Positions 1-10,176 of a stretch of 64,000 bases of DNA are shown in pieces (the stretch's first letter is position 1; each line of letters opens with the position of its first letter). Made by a program: the position numbers and the translations under genes. The DNA comes from an uncultured Pelagibacteraceae bacterium. GTDB taxonomy: Bacteria; Pseudomonadota; Alphaproteobacteria; Pelagibacterales; Pelagibacteraceae. The stretch spans positions 62,001 to 126,000 of the forward strand of contig CACIFV010000002.1 in assembly GCA_902586025.1 (NCBI GenBank), read 5' to 3'. Below the pieces are notes generated by a model. The model was not told where the DNA came from, did no database searches, and was given only the letters and a program-made list of their open reading frames with translations.

Positions 1-1054
1 CTCCTAATTGACCTAGTTCAATGTAATCACCTTCTTTAATATTATTAGGTAGAATGAAAGGTCCCTTCATATAATCCATGCTATCACATGTTGGTCCATA
101 AAAATCAAATGAAGTCAATTTTTTTGAAATAATTCTTCCACTTGTAATTATTCTCGATGGATAAACTATATTAGGCACTCCTGCATCAAATAAAGTTCCG
201 TATGTTCCATCATTAATATATAGCTTTTGTTTTTTCCTCAAGTTTACTCTCACAATTGTTGAACCACTTTCCGCTACAATTGCCCGACCTGGTTCACATA
301 TAATTTCTGGTTGTTCTTCTAATTTTAAATTATTTAATGAATTTTTTATTTCCTCAAAATAGGAGTCTAATGATTGAGGAACTAGGTCTGGATAGATTGT
401 TGGAAATCCTCCACCTATATTTATAACATCTGGAACTATTTTTGTTTTTTTTATTATATATTTAATTTCGTTAATCCCTTTTGAATAGGATATTGGATGC
501 ATGCATTGCGAACCCACATGAAAACTTAATCCTATTTTTTTTGCATATTGTTTTGTTAATCTATAAAGCCCTATCGCTTCAGAAGTTTGTGCGCCAAATT
601 TTTTAGATAAATCTATTTCTGCATGTTCATTAGAAACTGCAACTCTTACAAATAACTCCAAATCCTTAGCTTGATTAGTACTATTAAGAATTTTTATTAA
701 TTCATCTTTTGTATCTATTGAAAAAGTCTTAATATTATATTTGAAATATGCTTCGTTTATACTTTCCTTGCTTTTTACAGTATGCATGTAGGAGCATTTT
801 GCATCTGGACTAACATTTCTAATTGCCTCAACTTCTTTAATTGAAGCGATATCAAAATCATTAATTCCACTTTCCACGATAGTTTTCAATACTAATGGAT
901 GTGGGTTAGTTTTAACTGCATATAGGATTTTGCCAGGAAATTTATTCTGAAAAAATTTAGAAGCTAAATTTATAGAATTTCTTCTAATACAATAAACTGG
1001 TTCTGTTGGTTTCAGTTGATTAACTAGTTTATCAACTGATTTAAATTTTTGCAT
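1..1054 (-). CDS. Ornithine/lysine decarboxylase, PLP fold-type III (C-terminus cut by window edge)
   Basis: Likely decarboxylates ornithine to putrescine (polyamine synthesis), in the cytosol. About 351 codons are visible; the last roughly 30 residues lie outside the window. Reading from the ATG at 1054, the PLP-lysine motif YAVKTNPHP comes early, then HVGSQC, the glycine loop INIGGGFP, the phosphate-binding EPGR, and near the end GPTCDSMD, which carries the catalytic cysteine typical of eukaryotic-type ornithine decarboxylases. Diaminopimelate decarboxylase (LysA) shares the fold, but GPTCD followed by SMD and the overall length favour ODC; a lysine/ornithine dual enzyme is possible. It is divergent from the RegA-type regulator with about 146 bases between them. 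Confidence 0.88.
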   Translation of the reverse strand, partial: MQKFKSVDKLVNQLKPTEPVYCIRRNSINLASKFFQNKFPGKILYAVKTNPHPLVLKTIVESGINDFDIASIKEVEAIRNVSPDAKCSYMHTVKSKESINEAYFKYNIKTFSIDTKDELIKILNSTNQAKDLELFVRVAVSNEHAEIDLSKKFGAQTSEAIGLYRLTKQYAKKIGLSFHVGSQCMHPISYSKGINEIKYIIKKTKIVPDVINIGGGFPTIYPDLVPQSLDSYFEEIKNSLNNLKLEEQPEIICEPGRAIVAESGSTIVRVNLRKKQKLYINDGTYGTLFDAGVPNIVYPSRIITSGRIISKKLTSFDFYGPTCDSMDYMKGPFILPNNIKEGDYIELGQLG

Positions 1055-1200
1055 TTAAAGCTCCAAAAAAAAATTTAACAAAAAAAACCGGCATAACTGC
1101 TATGCAAGTTTATATAAAACGAGCATTTATGCAGAAAATGAGCCAATGTAAAGTAAAAATGTACCCTTGAAATAATTTAGAATGTTTCCATATAAGGCAC

Positions 1201-1764
1201 ATGCCAGAAGTAGAAGTATTAAAAAAAATAACAGAATTTGAGGATAAATCTCTACTTATAGTAGATGATGATAACCCTTTTAGAGAAAGACTAGCTCGAG
1301 CGATGGAAAAAAAGGGCTTTTCTGTTTCACAAGCAGAGGGTGTAAAAATTGGAATAGAGTCTGTGAAATCAAAGAAACCTGCTTTCGCAGTTGTTGACTT
1401 GAGACTTAACGATGGAAACGGACTAGAAGTTGTAAAAGAAATCCAGAAAAATAACTCAGAGAGCAGAATAGTGATGCTTACTGGTTATGGAAATATACCA
1501 ACTGCAGTAGCAGCTATTAAAGAGGGTGCAATTGATTATTTGGCTAAACCAGCAGATGCAGATGACGTAGAAAAGGCACTTTTAGCTGATCCAAATAAAA
1601 AAGCTGCTCCACCAGAAAATCCAATGTCCGCTGATAGAGTTAAATGGGAACATATTCACAGAGTCTTCGAATTATGTAATAGAAATGTATCTGAGACTGC
1701 AAGAAGACTTAAAATGCATCGAAGAACACTTCAAAGAATTCTATCAAAAAGATCTCCAAGGTAA
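1201..1764 (+). CDS. regA: RegA/ActR/PrrA-type redox response regulator
   Basis: Response regulator of the RegB/RegA (PrrBA, ActSR) family, which adjusts respiration, carbon and nitrogen metabolism to redox state in alphaproteobacteria. The 187 residues match the family length. Receiver domain about 17-130 with acidic pocket VDDD (22-24), phospho-acceptor Asp66 in VVDLRLNDG, Thr in MLTGYG and Lys116 in YLAKP. A proline-containing linker follows, then a Fis-like helix-turn-helix at about 145-183 with NVSETARRLKMHRRTLQR. The partner kinase RegB is not beside it here. No clear Shine-Dalgarno precedes the ATG. Confidence 0.9.
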   Translation: MPEVEVLKKITEFEDKSLLIVDDDNPFRERLARAMEKKGFSVSQAEGVKIGIESVKSKKPAFAVVDLRLNDGNGLEVVKEIQKNNSESRIVMLTGYGNIPTAVAAIKEGAIDYLAKPADADDVEKALLADPNKKAAPPENPMSADRVKWEHIHRVFELCNRNVSETARRLKMHRRTLQRILSKRSPR

Positions 1765-1766
1765 TT

Positions 1767-2318
1767 CTAAATATATTTTCTAAGTTTAATAATTTTATTA
1801 ACTATAGCTGTTAGTAATAATATCTTAAATAATTCAGCATAAAGAAATGGGTAAACACCAAATTCTAATATTGGTTTATCCCAACCGATTAAATTTCCAA
1901 GCCACAAAATACCCAAAATATATATTACTGATGTTGCAATTATTATTTTTAAAAAATTTAATATATGGTTTTTATCGTATGTAAATATGCCTGCTATCAG
2001 ACATGCAAATATAAAACCTATTAAATATCCCATTGTGGGACCAACAAAATAAGCTAATCCTATTCCTTTTTCTGGTGAGTTAGAAAATACCGGTAATCCA
2101 ATAATTCCTTCTATCAAATAAAAAACTACCGAAAGTACTCCAACTTTATATCCAAAGGAAATTCCTAAAAACAAAACTATAAATGTTTGCATAGTCATAG
2201 GGACTGGATAAAAAGGTATTTTAATTTTTGCAGATATTGTCAATAAAATAGAACCTATTAATGCAAGTATTACAATTTTAATTATTTTATTATTAGAAAT
2301 TGAATTTACTAATTCCAT
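1767..2318 (-). CDS. bioY: BioY-family biotin transporter (S component)
   Basis: Integral membrane protein of 183 residues with about six hydrophobic segments. The family signature region IPFYPVPMTMQT lies near residues 33-44 and the YFVGPTMGYLIG segment in the middle. BioY binds biotin and imports it with the BioM/BioN energy-coupling module, or alone in some alphaproteobacteria. No bioM or bioN is nearby, so this is a solitary BioY in this window. Its stop lies 2 bases from the end of the convergent regulator gene. Confidence 0.9.
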   Translation of the reverse strand: MELVNSISNNKIIKIVILALIGSILLTISAKIKIPFYPVPMTMQTFIVLFLGISFGYKVGVLSVVFYLIEGIIGLPVFSNSPEKGIGLAYFVGPTMGYLIGFIFACLIAGIFTYDKNHILNFLKIIIATSVIYILGILWLGNLIGWDKPILEFGVYPFLYAELFKILLLTAIVNKIIKLRKYI

Positions 2319-2418
2319 TAGCTTTAAATTACTATTTTAATAAAGTTTAATCCACTAATATTTATTAACAGGATGTTTTATTCTTACTATAATACGTCAA
2401 TATATTATAAATTAAATT

Positions 2419-5184
2419 ATGGGTAAAATTAAAAAAACAGATCATTTCTATCTTATTGATGGGTCGGGATACATATTTAGAGCCTATTATGCATTGCCAC
2501 CATTAACACGAAAAAGTGACGGTTTGCCAGTAGGAGCGGTAAGTGGATTTTGTAACATGCTGTTTAAATTATTAGAGGACTCTAAATCTAGCGAAAATTT
2601 AGAAAAACCAACTCATTTTGCAGTAATCTTTGACTCTGCAAGAAAGAATTTCCGAAACGAAATATATTCAGATTATAAAGGAAATAGGTCTGATGCTCCC
2701 GATGATCTTATTCCACAATTCGATTACATTAGAAAATCAGTATTAGCATTCAATTTACCCTCTATAGAAATGTTAAATTATGAGGCTGATGATTTGATAG
2801 CCACCTATGTGGAGCAAATATTAAACGAAGGTGCCAAGGTTACAATTGTATCATCTGACAAAGATTTAATGCAACTTTTCAAAAAAAAGGTTCGTATATA
2901 CGATCCAATGAAGAATAAATTTATATCTAACGACGATGTAATCAATAAATTTGGGGTTGGTCCGGATAAAGTAATTGATGTTCAATCACTAGCAGGGGAT
3001 AGTACAGATAATGTACCTGGAGTTCCAGGTATTGGTGTAAAAACAGCAGCAGAATTAATTAAGGAATATGGAAATTTAGAAAACCTTCTTAAAAACGCAA
3101 ATAAAATAAAACAGAATAAAAGAAGAGAAACACTTTTAGAAAATAAAGATAAGGCTCTGGTAAGTAAAAAACTGGTCACATTAAAAAATGATGTTCCAGT
3201 GAAAGACAAATTGACTGACTTTACCCTAAAAAAAGTAGATGTAAACAAGCTATACAATTTTTTGAGAGAAATGGAATTTAATAGATTATTGAGTTCAGCA
3301 ATTTCGACATATGGTCAATCTAAATTTAGTGATGAAATAGAAGTAAAAAAAGAAACATCTAAAATATCAAAAGATAAATATGTTTTGATTAAAAATTTAT
3401 CTGAAATAAAAGATTGGATGCAAGAAGCCGAAGAAGCTGGTGAATTTTCTATTGATACTGAAACAGACTCTCTTGATCCACATCAGGCAAATTTAGTTGG
3501 TATCTCAATTTCTAGCAAAATAGGTAAAGCTTGTTACATTCCAACAGGTCATATTGATAAAAATAATCTAAATGAAAAAGATGTTTTGAGAATTTTAAAA
3601 CCATACTTAGAGGACAAAAGTTTAAAAAAAATTGGGCAAAATATTAAATTCGATTACATAATATTTCGTAAAAGGGATATAGATATTCAAAGCATGGAAG
3701 ATACGATGTTGATGTCATATGTTTTAGATGCCGGAAAAAATAGACATAACATGGATACCCTTTCAGATATTCATCTAGGTCACAAAACAATTAAATATAA
3801 AGATCTCGTTGGATCTGGAAAAAAAGAAATTAAATTCAGTCAAGTAGAGTTAAATATTGCAAAAGATTATGCGGCAGAAGATGCTGATATAACCTATCGT
3901 TTATATAAAATATTTCTGAAATCGCTTAAATCAGAAAAATTACTAAATATTTATGAAATTTTTGAAAAACCTTTAATTAAAATTTTAGCATCAATGGAAA
4001 TCAATGGCATAAAATTGGATAATAATTTTCTTAAAAAATTATCTGTTAAGTTTGAAAAAAAACTTCAAGATTTAGAAAAACAAATTTTTAAAATTTCAAA
4101 AAAAAAATTTAATATTGCATCGACTAAACAGTTGGGTGAAATAATGTATAATGATCTCAAAATTGCTTCGCTAAAAAAGACTAAAAAAGGGAGTTTTGCA
4201 ACTGGTGCAGCAGTTCTAGAGGATTTAGCTTACAAAGGGAATGAATTTCCAAAATTGGTTTTAGAATGGAGGCAATCTAGTAAATTAAAAAATACGTATT
4301 CAGATTCTTTGCCAGAGCATTTAAATCCCAATACAAAAAGAGTGCATACATCTTTTCTGTTAGCAGCAACTACAACAGGTAGACTTGCATCTAGCGAACC
4401 AAATTTACAAAATATTCCTATTAAAACTGATGAGGGCAAAGATATTCGTAAAGCCTTCATATCAGAAAAAGATAAAAAACTTATATCAGCAGACTATAAT
4501 CAGATCGAAATGCGAATTTTGGCTGATCTAGCCGATGTAAAAGAACTAAAAAAAGCTTTTAAAAATAATGAGGATATTCACTCATTAACTGCTAGCCAGG
4601 TATTTGGTGCAGACATAAAAAAAATTGATGCTGATATGAGGAGAAAAGCGAAAGCTATTAATTTTGGAATAATTTATGGAATATCCCAGTATGGTTTGGC
4701 TAAACAAATTGGTGTATCAAACAATGAAGCTGAAGAATTCTTAAATTCATATTTTATTAAATTTCCAGAAATTAAAGAATATATGAATAACACAATCAAA
4801 TTCTGTAGAAAAAGTGGATATGTAAGAAATATTTTTGGTCGAAAAACTCATATTCCTGGAATCAATGACAAGAATTTTAATGTTAGAAATTTTCAAGAAA
4901 GAGCAGCCATAAATGCACCTATCCAAGGATCTGCTTCAGAAATAATGAGGCTTGCTATGATAAGAATCAATGATGAGCTTGATACTAAAAAAACAAATGA
5001 ATTGAATATGTTGCTTCAAATTCATGATGAATTGATTTTTGAGGTAAGTAATAATGGTACTAAATCTGCCTCGAAAAAAATCAAAGATATTATGACAAGT
5101 GTGAAAGATAGTGAATTGCATTCTTTTTCAATACCATTATCCGTAGACGTAAATATAGGAGAAAACTGGGGCGAGCTTCATTAA
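2419..5184 (+). CDS. polA: DNA polymerase I
   Basis: Repair and Okazaki-fragment polymerase, 921 residues, all three domains present. 5'-3' exonuclease about 1-300 (opening YLIDGSGYIFRAYYA; EADDLIATY; SSDKDLMQL; GDSTDNVPGVPGIG). 3'-5' proofreading exonuclease about 325-510 with DEDD motifs SIDTETDSLDP, GQNIKFDY and DYAAEDADITYRLY, so proofreading looks intact. Polymerase domain to the end: motif A SADYNQIEMRILA, motif B RRKAKAINFGIIYG, motif C QIHDELIFEV. It stands alone between bioY and chvI. Confidence 0.98.
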   Translation: MGKIKKTDHFYLIDGSGYIFRAYYALPPLTRKSDGLPVGAVSGFCNMLFKLLEDSKSSENLEKPTHFAVIFDSARKNFRNEIYSDYKGNRSDAPDDLIPQFDYIRKSVLAFNLPSIEMLNYEADDLIATYVEQILNEGAKVTIVSSDKDLMQLFKKKVRIYDPMKNKFISNDDVINKFGVGPDKVIDVQSLAGDSTDNVPGVPGIGVKTAAELIKEYGNLENLLKNANKIKQNKRRETLLENKDKALVSKKLVTLKNDVPVKDKLTDFTLKKVDVNKLYNFLREMEFNRLLSSAISTYGQSKFSDEIEVKKETSKISKDKYVLIKNLSEIKDWMQEAEEAGEFSIDTETDSLDPHQANLVGISISSKIGKACYIPTGHIDKNNLNEKDVLRILKPYLEDKSLKKIGQNIKFDYIIFRKRDIDIQSMEDTMLMSYVLDAGKNRHNMDTLSDIHLGHKTIKYKDLVGSGKKEIKFSQVELNIAKDYAAEDADITYRLYKIFLKSLKSEKLLNIYEIFEKPLIKILASMEINGIKLDNNFLKKLSVKFEKKLQDLEKQIFKISKKKFNIASTKQLGEIMYNDLKIASLKKTKKGSFATGAAVLEDLAYKGNEFPKLVLEWRQSSKLKNTYSDSLPEHLNPNTKRVHTSFLLAATTTGRLASSEPNLQNIPIKTDEGKDIRKAFISEKDKKLISADYNQIEMRILADLADVKELKKAFKNNEDIHSLTASQVFGADIKKIDADMRRKAKAINFGIIYGISQYGLAKQIGVSNNEAEEFLNSYFIKFPEIKEYMNNTIKFCRKSGYVRNIFGRKTHIPGINDKNFNVRNFQERAAINAPIQGSASEIMRLAMIRINDELDTKKTNELNMLLQIHDELIFEVSNNGTKSASKKIKDIMTSVKDSELHSFSIPLSVDVNIGENWGELH

Positions 5185-5235
5185 TTAACATTTAATTGCC
5201 CAAATTTAAACATTTTAGTATTTTTATAGTTAAAC

Positions 5236-5934
5236 ATGAAACAAACAGTTGCTCTTGTTGATGATGATAGAAATATATTAACTAGTTTAAGTATTGCTTT
5301 AGAGAAAGAAGGTTTTAATATTCAAACTTATTTGGATGGAGAAAGTGCCTTAATAGGTTTATCAAGAAATCCCCCAGACCTTGCAGTTATTGATGTTAAA
5401 ATGCCGAGAATGGATGGTGAGGAATTGCTAAAAAAATTGAGAAAAAAAACGTCCATGCCAGTAATATTTTTAACCTCAAAAGATGAAGAGGTGGATGAGC
5501 TTTTAGGATTAAAACTTGGTGCAGATGATTTTGTAAAAAAATCAGGTGGCTTTTCAACTAAAGTTCTTATTGAAAGAATTCGTGTGCAACTTAGAAAAAA
5601 AGATAATAATTTAGAGGATAATAGAAATATAATTTCACATGGAAAATTAAAACTTGATCCTTCACAGCTGGAGTGTGAATGGGATGGCAAGCAATTACCA
5701 GATAAATTAACAACAACAGAATTCTTAATTGTAAAGGAATTAGCAAAAAGACCTGGAATTATTAAAGAAAGATCTCAATTAATGGATGTTGCTTACAGAG
5801 AAGACACAGATATTGAAGATAGAACAATAGACAGTCACGTAAAAAGGATTAGAAAAAAGTTTAAAAAAGTAGATAATAACTTTTCAGCGATAGAAACCAG
5901 ATATGGTAGTGGTTATCGTTGGAATGTTAAATAA
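5236..5934 (+). CDS. chvI: ChvI-type response regulator (OmpR/PhoB family)
   Basis: Response regulator of the ChvG/ChvI pair, which in alphaproteobacteria controls envelope functions and acid-related responses. 232 residues: receiver domain about 1-120 with DDD pocket (8-10), phospho-Asp in AVIDVKMPRMDG (about residue 53) and conserved Lys in DDFVKKSGG; winged-helix DNA-binding domain about 135-232 ending in IETRYGSGYRWN. It overlaps the kinase gene by one base (TAATG), indicating translational coupling. The gene order and the SGGFS linker after the receiver fit ChvI rather than another OmpR-family member. Confidence 0.9.
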   Translation: MKQTVALVDDDRNILTSLSIALEKEGFNIQTYLDGESALIGLSRNPPDLAVIDVKMPRMDGEELLKKLRKKTSMPVIFLTSKDEEVDELLGLKLGADDFVKKSGGFSTKVLIERIRVQLRKKDNNLEDNRNIISHGKLKLDPSQLECEWDGKQLPDKLTTTEFLIVKELAKRPGIIKERSQLMDVAYREDTDIEDRTIDSHVKRIRKKFKKVDNNFSAIETRYGSGYRWNVK

Positions 5935-7466
5935 TGGCTACTTCAAAATCTAATAATCAATCAATTTTAAAAAAATTTTTAGTTATAAATTTTATTGTTT
6001 TTTTAGTGATAGGTGTATTAACATTATTTTACCTTAACACAGTAAAGCCTACGCTCATTAAAAATAAAACTGCCTCGCACATAAAAATTATTGATAATAC
6101 AACAGAAAATATTGATCGTTTAAAAATAAATTTCTCATCTGAAGATATCAGAGAGTTTCTGTTTTCCACTAAATTTTTATTTCAAAGTATAGATAGAGTA
6201 CAGATATTTGATAGTGAATTTAATCTATTAGGAGATACCGATACCTTAGACTTAGATCCAAATGCTTTCTCAAGAAGTCTAAACATAATTGAAATGAGTG
6301 ACTTAAATAATCAAAGTATTCAAAATAAGAATTTGGAAGAGAGTAATAAAAGTTTTGAAAGTAAAGAAATATTTGAAGATTTAAAAAAGTACTCATATTC
6401 ATCAGATTACGGAAAACCGTTAACTTACTCTAAAGAAAACTATGATCAATTTTTGTTAGTCACTATTAAAAATGTAGTTAGTGAAAACAAAACAATAGGC
6501 TATTTAGCTATTACTGAAAATGCCAATGAAATAAAGGTTGCAATAGATGAAAGAAGAAATTTTATAATCAGAACAGCTTTGCTTGTTGCATTGGTAATTT
6601 TAATTTTTTCATATGTATTAAATAGATACTTCTTAAAACCAATTAAAAATTTGGTTCAATATACAAATATTATAAAAAACAAAAGTAAAGAAAAGACCAA
6701 TATTGGAAATATAAAAAAAAGAAATGACGAATTGGGAAAATTATCAAATTCACTTGACGAAATGACTAATGAATTAAATAAAAGAATTTCTACAGCAGAG
6801 AATTATTCAACAGATCTTTTGCATGAAATCAGAAATCCTTTAGCATCTCTAAAAAGTGCATCAGAAATAATTTCTGAAACAAATGATAAATCTCAAAGAA
6901 ACAAACTAATTAATATAATATCACATGACGTAGAAAGAATTGAAAGATTAATAACTGATTACTCTCAAATGCTAAGAGATGAGGCTGCAATTTCCTCTGA
7001 GAAAATGCAAAAATTAAATTTAAAAGATATTGCTCAATCTGTTGTTGATGATTTTAATAGTATCTATGAAACAAAAAAATCTATTGGGATTAAATTGAAA
7101 TCTAATGGAATTAAAAATTATAGTATCTTAGGGATAGAAAATAGAATTGAACAAATTATTGCAAACTTATTAGAAAACTCAATTTCTTTTAGTGAAAATA
7201 ATCAAGAAATTACCGTTGAAATATCAAAAGATAAAAATGACAAAATTAAATTAGTTGTCGTTGATCAGGGATCTGGATTTAGTGAAAAGGATACAAATAA
7301 GATATTTAATAGATTTTATAGTAATAGACCTGAAAACTTTGGAGAACATTCGGGTTTGGGATTGAATATTGTCAAAAATTTAGTTGAAATTCATGGTGGT
7401 GAAATCAACGCATCTAATAATAAAGATAAAGGGGCAAGAATTGAAATAATTTTCCCAGAAGCATAA
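5934..7466 (+). CDS. chvG: ChvG-type sensor histidine kinase
   Basis: Membrane sensor kinase of 510 residues, partner of ChvI. N-terminal membrane segment about 14-37, a periplasmic sensor region of about 175 residues, second membrane segment about 210-232, HAMP-like linker about 233-290, HisKA dimerisation domain with phospho-His in DLLHEIRNPLASLKS (about 298), and HATPase_c domain with N-box ANLLENS, G1 VVDQGSGF and G2 HSGLGLNIVKNLVEIHGG. In other alphaproteobacteria hprK and PTS phosphotransfer genes usually follow; here ahcY follows directly. Confidence 0.9.
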   Translation: MATSKSNNQSILKKFLVINFIVFLVIGVLTLFYLNTVKPTLIKNKTASHIKIIDNTTENIDRLKINFSSEDIREFLFSTKFLFQSIDRVQIFDSEFNLLGDTDTLDLDPNAFSRSLNIIEMSDLNNQSIQNKNLEESNKSFESKEIFEDLKKYSYSSDYGKPLTYSKENYDQFLLVTIKNVVSENKTIGYLAITENANEIKVAIDERRNFIIRTALLVALVILIFSYVLNRYFLKPIKNLVQYTNIIKNKSKEKTNIGNIKKRNDELGKLSNSLDEMTNELNKRISTAENYSTDLLHEIRNPLASLKSASEIISETNDKSQRNKLINIISHDVERIERLITDYSQMLRDEAAISSEKMQKLNLKDIAQSVVDDFNSIYETKKSIGIKLKSNGIKNYSILGIENRIEQIIANLLENSISFSENNQEITVEISKDKNDKIKLVVVDQGSGFSEKDTNKIFNRFYSNRPENFGEHSGLGLNIVKNLVEIHGGEINASNNKDKGARIEIIFPEA

Positions 7467-7510
7467 ATCTTTGTTGATATATTAAGTGAAATTGTTAAAA
7501 GCCTCTTTCT

Positions 7511-8797
7511 ATGGAAGATTTTAAAGTAAAAGATTTATCCCAAGCGGAATTTGGAAGAAAAGAAATTTCACTGGCTGAAACTGAAATGCCAGGATTAATG
7601 GCTCTTAGAGAAGAATATAAGGGTAAAAAACCTTTAAATGGAGCTCGGATTGTTGGTTGTTTACACATGACAATACAAACAGCTGTCTTAATAGAAACTT
7701 TAGTTGAGTTAGGAGCCGAAGTAAGATGGTCCTCATGTAATATTTTTTCGACACAAGACCATGCAGCAGCAGCAGTTGCAAAAGCTGGCATTCCTGTATT
7801 TGCTTGGAAAGGCGAAACAGAAGAAGAATATTGGTGGTGTGTAAAGCAAACTATTGAAGGAAAAGATGGCTGGAAACCAAATATGATACTTGATGATGGT
7901 GGTGATCTTACAGCACTGATGCACAAAGATTATAAAGAATTATTAAATGATGTTAAAGGTTTATCAGAAGAGACAACTACAGGAGTTTTAGCATTAAAAA
8001 AAATGGAAAGTGAAGGCAATTTACTTGTACCAGCAATAAATGTTAATGACTCAGTAACAAAATCTAAGTTCGACAATTTATATGGTTGCAGAGAAAGTTT
8101 AGTTGATGGAATTAAAAGAGCTACTGACGTCATGATGTCAGGTAAGGTAGCTATTGTAGCTGGATTTGGAGATGTTGGAAAGGGAAGCGCTGCTTCTCTT
8201 CGTCAAAGCGGTGCAAGAGTTATGGTTACAGAAACAGACCCAATTTGTGCTCTCCAAGCTGCAATGGAAGGTTATGAAGTAGTTTTAATGGATGAGATGA
8301 TAAAAGAAGCCGATATTGTTGTTACGGCAACAGGAAATAAAGATATTGTGACAGCTGACCATATGAGAGAAATGAAAGATAGAGCAATTTTATGCAATAT
8401 TGGTCACTTTGATAATGAGATCCAAGTAGATGCTCTTAAAAATTATAAATGGGATGAAATAAAACCACAAGTTCACGAAATTACATTGCCGGATGGAAAG
8501 AGAATTATTTTATTAGCAGAAGGTAGATTGGTTAATCTTGGATGTGCAACAGGACACCCAAGTTTTGTAATGAGTGCTTCTTTTACAAATCAAGTAACAG
8601 CTCAGATAGAATTATGGAATAACTCAGATAAATATGAGAAAAAAGTATATGTTTTACCTAAACATTTAGATGAGAAAGTAGCCAGACTTCATTTAGAAAA
8701 AGTTGGAGCTAAATTAACTAAATTATCAGATGATCAAGCAAAATATATAAGTGTAACACCAGAAGGACCTTATAAACCAGATGCCTATCGCTACTAA
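7511..8797 (+). CDS. ahcY: Adenosylhomocysteinase (S-adenosyl-L-homocysteine hydrolase)
   Basis: Splits S-adenosylhomocysteine to adenosine and homocysteine, relieving product inhibition of methyltransferases; NAD-dependent, cytosolic. 428 residues, normal for the family version lacking the plant/protozoal insertion. Signatures: N-terminal [39 protein letters not shown], the NAD-binding [13 protein letters not shown] (about residue 219), [10 protein letters not shown], and C-terminal YKPDAYRY. The 44-base upstream gap is too short to hold a known SAM- or SAH-riboswitch. Its 3' end overlaps tsaE by 17 bases. Confidence 0.97.
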   Translation: MEDFKVKDLSQAEFGRKEISLAETEMPGLMALREEYKGKKPLNGARIVGCLHMTIQTAVLIETLVELGAEVRWSSCNIFSTQDHAAAAVAKAGIPVFAWKGETEEEYWWCVKQTIEGKDGWKPNMILDDGGDLTALMHKDYKELLNDVKGLSEETTTGVLALKKMESEGNLLVPAINVNDSVTKSKFDNLYGCRESLVDGIKRATDVMMSGKVAIVAGFGDVGKGSAASLRQSGARVMVTETDPICALQAAMEGYEVVLMDEMIKEADIVVTATGNKDIVTADHMREMKDRAILCNIGHFDNEIQVDALKNYKWDEIKPQVHEITLPDGKRIILLAEGRLVNLGCATGHPSFVMSASFTNQVTAQIELWNNSDKYEKKVYVLPKHLDEKVARLHLEKVGAKLTKLSDDQAKYISVTPEGPYKPDAYRY

Positions 8798-9263
8798 AAG
8801 TAGCAAAATAGATATTTCAAAAGAAATTATCACACAAAAAATTGCTGAAAAAATTGCAAGTAAAGTTAGCAAAAATACAACTTTGCTTTTTTATGGAAAC
8901 ATAGGAGTCGGTAAGACTACATTTATTAAGTATCTAATTAATTATCTTCAAACAAAAAATGGTTTAGAAAAAACAGAAATACCTAGTCCAACTTTTAATA
9001 TTATAAATGAATATAAGATTAATTCTTTGATTGTGAGACATTTTGATCTTTACAGAATTAAAGATAAAAAAGATTTAAATAACTTAGGAATTAATGAAAA
9101 CTCAGAAGATTATGCTAGATTAATTGAATGGCCTGAAATCTTGGGTCAAAATATAGAAAGTACTTTTACATTAAAATTTGAATATGATGAAAAGCTTGAA
9201 AATAGGTACTTAATTATATCTAATAATATTGATTTTAATTTTAATGAATTTGAAAAAATTTAA
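8781..9263 (+). CDS. tsaE: tRNA t6A biosynthesis ATPase TsaE (YjeE)
   Basis: ATPase partner of TsaB/TsaD in making N6-threonylcarbamoyladenosine at tRNA position 37. 160 residues: Walker [11 protein letters not shown] (about 40-49), the TsaE signature [10 protein letters not shown], then RHFDLYRI (Walker B-like) and LIEWPE. The start overlaps the ahcY end by 17 bases and the 3' end overlaps the next gene by about 20 bases, so the group is an operon. In many alphaproteobacteria tsaE sits just upstream of a phosphotransferase and a nucleotidyltransferase, as here. Confidence 0.92.
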   Translation: MPIATKSSKIDISKEIITQKIAEKIASKVSKNTTLLFYGNIGVGKTTFIKYLINYLQTKNGLEKTEIPSPTFNIINEYKINSLIVRHFDLYRIKDKKDLNNLGINENSEDYARLIEWPEILGQNIESTFTLKFEYDEKLENRYLIISNNIDFNFNEFEKI

Positions 9264-10176
9264 AAAACTATCAGGAGATGCATCTTTTAGACAATTTTAT
9301 AGAACAAATAATTCAGTATTAGTTTATAGCAAAATTCAAAAGCGATCAAACCTGTTAAATTATGATGCGGTTAACAAAATATTGATTAAAAATAAAATAT
9401 TAGCACCAGGTTTAATTAGACAAAATTATAAAAAAAATTTTATAGAAATTGAGGATTTCGGCAATAAAAACATGTTGGATAAAATTAAATCCTCAAAAAA
9501 CAAATTAAATGAATACAAAAAAATACTAAAAATTTTATATCAAATTCAAAAAATTAAAAATTTTAAAACTCAAAATTTTCTTAAAAAAAAATTTAATTTA
9601 TCAAACTATTCAAAAGCTAAAATACTAAAGGAGTCATACCTTTTTTTGGATTGGTACTTACAAGCAAATAAATTAATTATTCAAAAAGGACATTTAAAAA
9701 AAAATCTCAAAAAAATAATAGATAATTTGTATTTAAATTTAAAAATCAAACACAAAGTGTTTGTACATAGAGATTTTCATGTTTCAAACATGATGTTTTA
9801 TAAAAATAAAATCGCTTTAATAGATAGTCAAGATGCTGTCCAAGGAAATCCAGCATATGATTTGGCCTCACTTATAGATGATGTAAGAATTAAAACTTCA
9901 AATAGTTTTAAGTCAAATATTTTAAAAGTATTTTTTAGTAAATTTAAGTATAAAAATGAATCTCAATTTATTAATGATTTTGAAATTTTATCTGTTTTAA
10001 GAAATCTAAAAATAATTGGTATATTCACAAGACTTGCAAAAAGAGATAAAAAAAGAAAATATCTAAAATTAATACCTTATGCGTGGAAATTAATCGATAA
10101 CCGTATTAAAAATAATCCAAATTTTTATGATTTAAAAAATTTTCTACAAAAAAACCCAAGAATAAAAAAAATATGA
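9244..10176 (+). CDS. amgK: Aminoglycoside-phosphotransferase-fold sugar kinase, AmgK-like
   Basis: Kinase-fold protein of about 310 residues. A TTG at 9229 is in frame, but the ATG at 9244 gives a start closer to the family (LSGDASFRQFYR follows directly). Catalytic loop HRDFHVSNMMF (HxDxxxxN) and metal-binding IDSQDAVQGNPAYDLASL are intact. In Pseudomonas and Caulobacter, AmgK phosphorylates the anomeric carbon of N-acetylmuramate/N-acetylglucosamine for peptidoglycan recycling, with MurU acting next; the downstream nucleotidyltransferase supports that pairing. Substrate assignment is by context, so moderate certainty. Confidence 0.75.
   Translation: MNLKKFKKLSGDASFRQFYRTNNSVLVYSKIQKRSNLLNYDAVNKILIKNKILAPGLIRQNYKKNFIEIEDFGNKNMLDKIKSSKNKLNEYKKILKILYQIQKIKNFKTQNFLKKKFNLSNYSKAKILKESYLFLDWYLQANKLIIQKGHLKKNLKKIIDNLYLNLKIKHKVFVHRDFHVSNMMFYKNKIALIDSQDAVQGNPAYDLASLIDDVRIKTSNSFKSNILKVFFSKFKYKNESQFINDFEILSVLRNLKIIGIFTRLAKRDKKRKYLKLIPYAWKLIDNRIKNNPNFYDLKNFLQKNPRIKKI

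Noticed and set aside
5328-5690. 120-codon minus-strand frame inside chvI, one of several long opposite frames
   Set aside because: Lies fully inside a well-supported gene, Ser/Phe-rich composition typical of antisense frames.
7467-7510. Possible SAM/SAH riboswitch before ahcY
   Set aside because: Only 44 bases, no paired elements resembling SAM-II, SAM-V or SAH aptamers.
7495-7926. 143-codon minus-strand frame inside ahcY
   Set aside because: Shadow of the highly conserved ahcY coding sequence.
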